Below are positions 23,205-29,155 of a stretch of DNA of 39,763 nt, piece by piece. Both the position numbers and the translations under genes were made by a program. Source of the stretch: a bacterium (GTDB lineage: Bacteria > Myxococcota_A > Bradymonadia > UBA7976 > UBA1532); contig JAUHXL010000010.1 of the NCBI GenBank assembly GCA_030426945.1, positions 1-39,763 on the forward strand, in the 5' to 3' direction. Numbering within the stretch: the stretch's first letter is position 1; each line of letters begins with the position of its first letter. Under the pieces are notes generated by a model. The model was not told the DNA's origin. It ran no database searches and worked only from the letters and a program-made list of their open reading frames with translations.

Positions 23205-26200
23205 GGCCGCGCCTGCTTGACCACCAGGTGTCGCCCCGCGCCGACCAGCTTGAACTCGATGTCCATCGCGAACCACAGATCTTCGAGGTCGGGATCGATC
23301 AGCGGCCGGAAGTGATCGTGGATGGCGCGCAGGGCGCACGCGGCGTCCTCGATCTCCTCGCTCGACAGCACCGCCGCGCCCCCGGTGAGCGAGCTTCGTC
23401 CCACGTACTTGACGCGCGGCTGACGGAAGAAGCTGAAGACGAACTGCTCGGTCGACACCCCCGGCGCGGGGTTGGTGACCGACGCCTCGCCCGCCTGCAC
23501 GTTGAAGTAGTAGTCGCTGCGGATGGGCTCGAGCACGTCGCGCGAGATGCCCACGCCGTTGGCCCGCTCGCTCAGGAACGCGGGGTGGATCAGGACGCCC
23601 ATCGCCACGCCGTCCTGATCGATGTTGTGGTAGTCGCGCTCGTCGTAGCCGCGCGCCAGGTACAGGCTGGCCCAGACGGTGCGCAGGGCGTCCTCCACCG
23701 AACGCTCCGGATCGTCGAGCTGGGCGCTGATCGAGGTGTAGAGGCCCGCGCCGTTGAAGCCGGGCAGATCCTCGGTGTTGCTGCTCGAGCGGAAGCGCAC
23801 GCGCCGGCTGGGGCCGTAGTTCGTCTGCACCGCGGCGACGACCTCCGCCAGCAGCGTCGGCTCGACCGGGTGCGCCTCGATGAGCGCGCGGACCTCGGCC
23901 AGCCCCGCCGCGCGGATGGCCGGATCGGTGCGGAAGTCGGGGTCCGCCCGCAGGGCGGCCAGGCGGTCGAGCGCGCCGCTGGCCGCGTAGTGTTCGAGCG
24001 AGTGCACCACCGGCAGGGCCAGGGGCGTCTGCGGCAGCGTCAACGGCCCCGGGCAGTCGGCTCGCTGCGAGTTCACCCGCAACAGCTCGCCCATCTGCGC
24101 CGCCTTCGCCCCCAACGCCGGCAGGTCGTCGATGCTGGCCGTGGTCAGGTCGACGACGCCGCGCACCGACGGGTCCAGCCGCGGGCTCAGCGGCGGCCCC
24201 TCGGGGCGGCGGCTCTCCCAGAAGGCCTCGGCCTCGGTCGCGTCCGCGGGGCGGACCTCGAAGCCACCCCCCGCCACCTCGAGCCGCACGAGCTGGCCGA
24301 AGTACGGCGCCAGGCGCGGATCGTCCCGCGCCTCCACCAGCGCCATGTTCGGCGTGTTCCGGTTGCGGCTCAGCAGGTTGACGTGCGCCAGCGGCGTCTG
24401 GAAGGCCTCGGTGATCAGGCCGCCGACCAGCGCGATGTCGTTGGGCACCTGATCGGTCACCACGATGACCTGCGCGCCCAGCGGCGCCCGCTCGAGCTCG
24501 GCCAGCGGCACGAAGGTCAGCACCCCGTAGCCCACCGTCTCGGTCAGGGGCTGATAGGTCTGGCCGCGGAAGGGCGCGTTGGGATCCATCAGCGGGACGC
24601 TCCCCTCGAGCGTCGTCGCCCGCTCGAGCTGATCGGCCGTCTGGGGGCGCAGCAGGAAGCGCCGCGGGTGCTGCACGCGGGCCGCCGCGCCGAAGAAGGC
24701 GCGCCGCATCTGGGCCGCGCTGATCGCGTCGCCGGCGGCGTACTCGACGGTCCACAGATCGGCGCCGCCGTGGTGCACCAGCGTCCCGAGCAGGTAGCGC
24801 CGTCCCTCGACGTCGACGTAGTTCCGATCGCTGAACGCGCTCCAGCCGGTGTAGAAGACGCGGTTCTCCTCGGGATCGCAGCGGTCGAGCGGGGGCAGCC
24901 CGTCGATGACCTGACGAACGAACCGGTAGTGCAGATCCCAGGCGTCGGACGACAGCAGGTGCACCGCGTCGCCGCCCTCGAGATCGAGCACGAACTTCAC
25001 CGACTCGATGCCCGTGGCGTTGCCGCCCCGCGCGAGCGCCGCGAAGTCGCCGGGGGTGCGCAGGTGGCGCAGGCGGTCGCCGACCGGCCGCGCGGGCAGC
25101 GGATCGCAGGCGTCGTTGGCGGCGCCCGGCGTCGTCGCGGCGCAGAAGCGATGCCGCCCGCTGGCGTCGGGCTGCCGGGTCAGCGCGGCGCCCGCCGGCC
25201 AGCGCATGAAGTCGATCCGGTCGACCGGGAAGTTGCGACCCTCGATCCACAGCTGGACGACCCCCTCGAAGGCGGGATCGGCCTCGAGCGCCGCGGTGTC
25301 ACCCGCGGCCACCGCCACCGCCACGCGCGCGCCCGGCGCGAGCGTCTCGACCGGCCACGCGAGCGTGACGCCGTCCTCGACGCCGGGCCAGGGCAGCCCC
25401 GGCGCGTGGGGCGCGATCGTCAGGCGCGCGGTCGCGAGATCCACCGGCTCGGCGCCCACGTTGAGCACCTCGACGAAGCCCGCCGGGCGCAGCGCCAGCT
25501 CGGTCAGCGCCAGGGGCTGCGGGGGGAAGGGCCAGGGGTCGTCCCAGCCGTACGGCGCGAACTCGACCACCTCGCCCACCGGCGGCGGGGGCGGCGGCCC
25601 GCAGGTCGCGCCGTTCGCTTCGCCCGGCGTCGCCCAGCCGCAGCGCGCGATGTCGCCCGTGCCGTCGGGCAGGCGCGCGAAGGCGGTGTTGGGATCGCTC
25701 CGGGGGAAGTCGACCCGCTGCACCAGCGCGTCGTCGGGCCCCCACAGGAAGAGCGACTCGCCCCCGGCGGACAGGCCGAAGGGCAGGTGTCGCGGGCCCT
25801 GCTCGGGGGTGTCGTCGGCGAAGAGGACCACCCGCTCCCCCACCCCGACGCGCCGAGCCGGCAGCGGGTGACGCTCCCGGCGGTCGTCGCTCAGCGCGTA
25901 GTCGCTCAGCTCCACCGCGTCCGGCCCGGTGTTCAGAAGCTCGATCCAGTCGTCCGTCTCGCCGACGTCGTCGACGAACGCCCCCTCGTTGTTGGCCATC
26001 AGCTCGTTGATGACGAGGCCCACGGTCATCGGGGGCGCGGCGTCGGGGGCCGCGTCGAGCGCCCCGTCCGAGGCGGCCGCGTCGCCGACGGCGGCGTCGA
26101 GCGGGGCGGCGTCCCGGCCCGCGTCCGGCGCGGCGTCGCGGGGGGCGGCGTCGACGCGACCGAGGTCCGCCTCCCCCGCGTCCAGCGCGGCGTCGGGCGC

Positions 26201-26290
26201 CGCGTCGGGCGCGGAGGGGTCGCCCCCGCCGTCGTCGCACGCGCAGAGGCAGACCGAGAGCAACAGCAGGAGTCGAGGGGCGTCGCGCAT
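23156..26290 (-). CDS. Lipoprotein with lamin-tail domains and a glucan-water-dikinase-like phosphotransfer module
   Basis: 1044 residues. The signal peptide has lipobox LCAC (Cys 18), then an Asp/Ala linker to about residue 85. A lamin-tail domain (about 90-200) starts INELMANNEGAFVDD with DDWIELLNTG; a second, shorter one follows (ELALRPAGFVEVLNVG). Next comes a region with IESVKFVLDL and RRYLLGTLVHHGG. A phosphohistidine-like domain (about 605-665) contains ITEAFQTPLAHVNLLSRNRN, with His 636 in the place of the SHVSVRARN His of plant glucan water dikinase. The C-terminal part (about 710-1040) is the PEP-synthase-type ATP-binding domain: LGAKAAQMGEL, VRFRSSSNTEDLPGFNGAGL and VVKQARPYSFG. 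Phosphohistidine before ATP-binding is the GWD order, opposite to PpsA. An exported ATP-dependent enzyme is odd. Cofactor and substrate unknown. Confidence 0.85.
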   Translation of the reverse strand: MRDAPRLLLLLSVCLCACDDGGGDPSAPDAAPDAALDAGEADLGRVDAAPRDAAPDAGRDAAPLDAAVGDAAASDGALDAAPDAAPPMTVGLVINELMANNEGAFVDDVGETDDWIELLNTGPDAVELSDYALSDDRRERHPLPARRVGVGERVVLFADDTPEQGPRHLPFGLSAGGESLFLWGPDDALVQRVDFPRSDPNTAFARLPDGTGDIARCGWATPGEANGATCGPPPPPPVGEVVEFAPYGWDDPWPFPPQPLALTELALRPAGFVEVLNVGAEPVDLATARLTIAPHAPGLPWPGVEDGVTLAWPVETLAPGARVAVAVAAGDTAALEADPAFEGVVQLWIEGRNFPVDRIDFMRWPAGAALTRQPDASGRHRFCAATTPGAANDACDPLPARPVGDRLRHLRTPGDFAALARGGNATGIESVKFVLDLEGGDAVHLLSSDAWDLHYRFVRQVIDGLPPLDRCDPEENRVFYTGWSAFSDRNYVDVEGRRYLLGTLVHHGGADLWTVEYAAGDAISAAQMRRAFFGAAARVQHPRRFLLRPQTADQLERATTLEGSVPLMDPNAPFRGQTYQPLTETVGYGVLTFVPLAELERAPLGAQVIVVTDQVPNDIALVGGLITEAFQTPLAHVNLLSRNRNTPNMALVEARDDPRLAPYFGQLVRLEVAGGGFEVRPADATEAEAFWESRRPEGPPLSPRLDPSVRGVVDLTTASIDDLPALGAKAAQMGELLRVNSQRADCPGPLTLPQTPLALPVVHSLEHYAASGALDRLAALRADPDFRTDPAIRAAGLAEVRALIEAHPVEPTLLAEVVAAVQTNYGPSRRVRFRSSSNTEDLPGFNGAGLYTSISAQLDDPERSVEDALRTVWASLYLARGYDERDYHNIDQDGVAMGVLIHPAFLSERANGVGISRDVLEPIRSDYYFNVQAGEASVTNPAPGVSTEQFVFSFFRQPRVKYVGRSSLTGGAAVLSSEEIEDAACALRAIHDHFRPLIDPDLEDLWFAMDIEFKLVGAGRHLVVKQARPYSFGSAERPADCRAL

Positions 26291-26296
26291 GGCGAC

Positions 26297-26302
26297 AGGG
26301 TA
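26297..26302 (-). promoter_or_regulatory. Possible -10 box TACCCT of the dikinase-like lipoprotein gene
   Basis: TACCCT on the minus strand ends 6 bases before ATG 26290; no Shine-Dalgarno site is seen. The match is weak, but its position fits the other leaderless starts. Confidence 0.35.
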
Positions 26303-26313
26303 ACGCCGGACCC

Positions 26314-27291
26314 TCAGTCCGTACGAGCGCGCACCCCACGACAGGCCTCGAGGCCCGCTTGCAGCGCGTCCGCGTCGAGATCGAGGCCGATGAACACCAA
26401 GGTCGTCTCGCGCACCTCGTCCGCGCGCCAGGGCCGCGCGGCCTCGATGGCGAAGCGATCGTGCACGCCCTGCAGCGTCACCCGGCGCGCCCGCCCGGCC
26501 GCGTGGACGACGCCCTTGTAGCGGTACAGATCGTCCGGGCGCGCGTCGACCAGCCGCCGCAGCCAGGCCCGCACGCGGCGGATGTCGTGAGGCCCCGCGT
26601 CGCGGGCGACGACGCTGTGCAGCGGATCGTGGACGTGGTGCGCGTGGTCGTCGTGCTGCGCGGCCGGCCCCCGCTCGAACAGGGCCCGGTCCAGCACCAC
26701 CTCGGCGGGCAGCCGCGCGTGGGTCGTCAGGTGCCGCTCGGCCAGCGGGTTGGCCACGCGCACCTGCTCGATCACCCGATCCCGCGCGGCGTCGTCCACC
26801 AGATCCAGCTTGTTCAGCACCAGCACGTCGGCCTGCGCCACCTGATCCTGCGCCACCGGGCTGTTGACGAGGTCGACCTCGATGTGGCGCAGGTCGACCA
26901 CCGTCACCACCGCGTCCACCCGGAAGCGCTCTTCGATCCCGTCGCCCGCGAAGAAGGTCTCGAGCAGCGCCCCCGGCTCCGCCATGCCGGTCGTCTCGAG
27001 GACGACGCGATCGATGTCGATGAGGCCCCCGTCGATGGCCTCGATGATCGAGCGGAAGGTGTGCGCCAGATCCACCTGCACCGCGCAGCAGATGCAGCCG
27101 TTGACCCGCCGCACCATGCCCGGCTCGATCTCCTCGAGCAGCTCGCTGTCGATGTTGGCCGCGCCGAACTCGTTCTCGATGACCAGCACCCGCTGCCCGC
27201 CGATGGCGCGCAGCACGTTGCGCAGCAGCGTCGTCTTGCCCGCGCCGAGGAAGCCCGTCAGCAGCGTCACCGGCAGCCGCGCGTCGCTCAC
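26314..27291 (-). CDS. COG0523 (CobW/YjiA/ZNG1-like) metal-related GTPase
   Basis: 325 residues. COG0523 proteins are GTP-dependent metallochaperones that load zinc, cobalt or iron onto client proteins. Visible features: Walker A GFLGAGKTTLL (13-23), IENEFGAANIDSELL, the metal-binding CxCC motif GCICC (Cys 66, 68, 69), LETTGMAEPGALLETF, VVTVVDL, the GTP-specificity motif LNKLDLVD, a His-rich patch HDDHAHHVHD, and the CobW C-terminal domain (RYKGVVHAAGRARRVTLQGV). The start GTG 27291 overlaps the stop of the MutH-like gene (GTGA), so the two are co-translated. The metal is unknown; clients in this family are often encoded nearby, and the only neighbour in the unit is the metal-dependent endonuclease. 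Confidence 0.9.
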   Translation of the reverse strand: MSDARLPVTLLTGFLGAGKTTLLRNVLRAIGGQRVLVIENEFGAANIDSELLEEIEPGMVRRVNGCICCAVQVDLAHTFRSIIEAIDGGLIDIDRVVLETTGMAEPGALLETFFAGDGIEERFRVDAVVTVVDLRHIEVDLVNSPVAQDQVAQADVLVLNKLDLVDDAARDRVIEQVRVANPLAERHLTTHARLPAEVVLDRALFERGPAAQHDDHAHHVHDPLHSVVARDAGPHDIRRVRAWLRRLVDARPDDLYRYKGVVHAAGRARRVTLQGVHDRFAIEAARPWRADEVRETTLVFIGLDLDADALQAGLEACRGVRARTD

Positions 27292-27938
27292 CCGCCGATC
27301 CCCAGCATGTGCTCGACGAAGGGCTTGCGCGCGTAGAAGCCGTGACCCCCGCGCAGCTGCCCGGCGCCCTTGGGGCGCGGCTGCACCAGGCGGCCCAACC
27401 CGCCGTGCAGCGCGTAGGCCCCTTGCTGCCGCACCACCCAGCGGATCTCGTCGTAATCCTCGCGCACCTGCGCCAACACCTCCGCCGCGTCCAGATCGAA
27501 GGGCGCCACCGCCGCCACCAGCGAGCGCGCCTCGTCGGCCCCCTCGTACACCCGGGCGACCACCACGATGCGCCGCAGCTTGTCCAGCAGGTGGCTGTCC
27601 TCGAAGGCCTGCGTCTCGAGATCCTCCTCGGTGAACATCGTGATGGCCATCGTCTCCTTGAGGCGGAGCTGCCCGTCGGCGGTGAAGGCCAGCGGCACGA
27701 CCTTCAGCTCCCAGTCGCCGAAGTCGGCGGCCTGCGCGCTGTTCGGGCGCTGACCGAGGTGGCGCTCGACGGTCTGCCCGGCCCACCCCTTGTTGCGGCG
27801 GCCGTCGCGCCAGACGGTGATGCCGTAGGTGTCGGCCAGCGGCCGCAGATCCTCACCGACGAGCGCGTCGAGGCGCTCGAGCGCGGCGGCCCGCGTGAGC
27901 GGCGGCGGGGGCGCGATCAGGTCGAGTTGGTCACGCAT
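27288..27938 (-). CDS. mutH: MutH/Sau3AI-type DNA endonuclease
   Basis: 216 residues, close to the E. coli MutH length. MutH nicks the unmethylated strand at hemimethylated GATC in mismatch repair; the related Sau3AI cuts GATC. The segment NKGWAGQTVERHLG matches the first MutH motif. The catalytic triad region reads DFGDWELKVVPL (Asp 72, Glu 77, Lys 79), matching the MutH pattern D-x(n)-E-x-K. LRLKETMAITMF and the C-terminal PKGAGQLRGGHGFYARK also fit. No DNA methyltransferase, MutS or MutL gene lies in the window, so mismatch repair or a restriction-like role cannot be decided. GATC sites are strikingly favoured in this DNA. It is co-translated with a COG0523 GTPase. Confidence 0.85.
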   Translation of the reverse strand: MRDQLDLIAPPPPLTRAAALERLDALVGEDLRPLADTYGITVWRDGRRNKGWAGQTVERHLGQRPNSAQAADFGDWELKVVPLAFTADGQLRLKETMAITMFTEEDLETQAFEDSHLLDKLRRIVVVARVYEGADEARSLVAAVAPFDLDAAEVLAQVREDYDEIRWVVRQQGAYALHGGLGRLVQPRPKGAGQLRGGHGFYARKPFVEHMLGIGG

Positions 27939-27946
27939 CGGAGCGC

Positions 27947-27975
27947 ATGGTGCCGGTCGACGGTCGCGTGGGCAA
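27947..27975 (-). promoter_or_regulatory. Possible promoter of the mutH-like/COG0523 operon
   Basis: On the minus strand TTGCCC (27975-27970), a 17-bp spacer and CACCAT (27952-27947) lie 8 bases before ATG 27938. The -10 match is weak but its position repeats the leaderless pattern. Confidence 0.35.
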
Positions 27976-28028
27976 CCGTCGCCGCGGTCGGAGGGCGTCG
28001 CGTCGCCGGGATCGTGCCGGCTGCGTCC

Positions 28029-28069
28029 GGCGGCGGCGTGAGCGGGGCCGGACGCCGCCGCCCCCGCTC
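28029..28069 (-). terminator. Two overlapping hairpins after carH
   Basis: An 11-bp perfect stem pairs 28029-28039 (GGCGGCGGCGT) with 28052-28062. An alternative 8-bp stem pairs 28040-28047 (GAGCGGGG) with 28062-28069. The second stem uses the loop of the first, so the two share base 28062 and would compete. They begin at the carH stop codon, in a terminator position, but there is no T-tract. Confidence 0.45.
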
Positions 28070-28976
28070 AGGGGGCCTCGAGCAGCAGCCGGAGGGACTC
28101 GACGTCGCGCCCCACGCACTGGGCGCCGGCGGCCTCGATGGCGACCGCATAGTCCGCCGCCGCGCGACCGCCGACCACCCACGGGACATCCGCGCAGACG
28201 GCCCCGTAGGCGGCGAAGAGCGCGGCGGCCTCGAGGCCCTCGGGCAGCGGCACGGTGACCGACAGCCCCACCAGATCGGGCCGGAACTGAGCCAGCACCC
28301 CCTGCAGCGCGTCGGGCGGGGTGCGCGCGCCGATCACGAAGGGCCGCCAGCCCAGCGTCGCCCCCAGCAGCGCCACCCCCAGCAGGGGCAGCTCGTGCTG
28401 CTCCTCGGTGACGCAGGCCAGCAGCAGGCGGCGGGTGGCCTTGGGCCGCGTCACGAGGCGCACGATGTTGCGGAGCGTGTTGCCCATGACCTGCGAGGTG
28501 GCGTGCTCCTGCCCCACCGACACCGTGCCCGCCGCCCAGCGCTCCCCGAGGGCGATGAGCGTCGGCTCGAAGACCTGGCGGTACACGGTCCAGGCCGGCC
28601 CGAGGGTCAGGGCGTCCTGCACGCAGCGCTCGAGGCGCTCGAGATCGGCGCTGTCGATCGCCGACAGCAGGCGACGGACGCTCTGGTCGAAGGCCGACGC
28701 GGGCAGCTCACCGAGGGGCGCCTGGACCGGCGCCGTGGGGGCGGCGAACTCGGCGGTCACCTGGTGGGCGGCCTCGGAGGGCGCGACGCCGCGCTCGCCG
28801 AGCGCCACCATGCGCCGCACCATCTCGAGATCGCGCTGAGTGTAGAGCCGATACCCGCTATCACCCCGGGCCGGTGACGGGATACCGTAGCGACGCTCCC
28901 AGGCGCGCAGCGTGGCGGTGCTGAGCCCGGTGGCCTCGGCCACGGCCTGAATGCGGAAGCGGGGGGTGGGCTCCAT
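28068..28976 (-). CDS. carH: CarH/LitR-type B12-dependent photoreceptor repressor
   Basis: 302 residues. CarH proteins bind adenosylcobalamin in the dark, tetramerise on DNA and release it when light breaks the Co-C bond. Residues 6-75 form a MerR-type winged helix (FRIQAVAEATGLSTATLRAW, ERRYGIPSPAR). Residues 95-180 are the four-helix cap with the light-sensing W-x9-EH motif intact (Trp 147, Glu 157, His 158). Residues 183-300 form the B12-binding domain: EEQHELP with the cobalt-ligand His 194, and VVGGRA. ATG 28976 is chosen because AGAGG lies 6 bases upstream; a TTG 6 bases earlier is less likely. It is divergent from the CASTOR-like channel gene and not linked to carotenoid genes here. 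Confidence 0.9.
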   Translation of the reverse strand: MEPTPRFRIQAVAEATGLSTATLRAWERRYGIPSPARGDSGYRLYTQRDLEMVRRMVALGERGVAPSEAAHQVTAEFAAPTAPVQAPLGELPASAFDQSVRRLLSAIDSADLERLERCVQDALTLGPAWTVYRQVFEPTLIALGERWAAGTVSVGQEHATSQVMGNTLRNIVRLVTRPKATRRLLLACVTEEQHELPLLGVALLGATLGWRPFVIGARTPPDALQGVLAQFRPDLVGLSVTVPLPEGLEAAALFAAYGAVCADVPWVVGGRAAADYAVAIEAAGAQCVGRDVESLRLLLEAP

Positions 28977-29004
28977 CGACAACCTCTACGCACCTTGGCG
29001 CAAC

Positions 29005-29022
29005 TTGGACAAGGATTGTACA
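29005..29022. promoter_or_regulatory. Candidate CarH operator over the carH -10 box
   Basis: TTGGACA (29005-29011) and TTGTACA (29016-29022) are direct repeats spaced exactly 11 bp; a weaker TTGGCGC lies 10 bp before the first. CarH of Thermus is known to bind tandem ~11-bp repeats. On the minus strand the second unit contains TACAAT (29020-29015), a near-consensus -10 box for carH, with CTGGCA 18 bp upstream as a weak -35. This arrangement predicts autorepression in the dark. Confidence 0.65.
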
Positions 29023-29079
29023 CAGCACACCTCGGGCCTGCCAGCACGATGTCACCGGTCTGGCGTCCGCGCATCAGAG

Positions 29080-29108
29080 TTGCGCCCCGACCTGCCCCCC
29101 CTTAACGT
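29080..29108 (+). promoter_or_regulatory. Possible promoter of the CASTOR-like channel gene
   Basis: TTGCGC (29080-29085), a 17-bp spacer and TAACGT (29103-29108) lie 47 bases before ATG 29156. The TTGCGC hexamer is also the -35 box suggested for imuA. The leader is G-rich next to the ATG, without a standard Shine-Dalgarno site. Confidence 0.4.
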
Positions 29109-29155
29109 CGGCCGGCCGCCCGCGGCCGGGGCGGCGACTCGGCCCCGGGGGGGCG

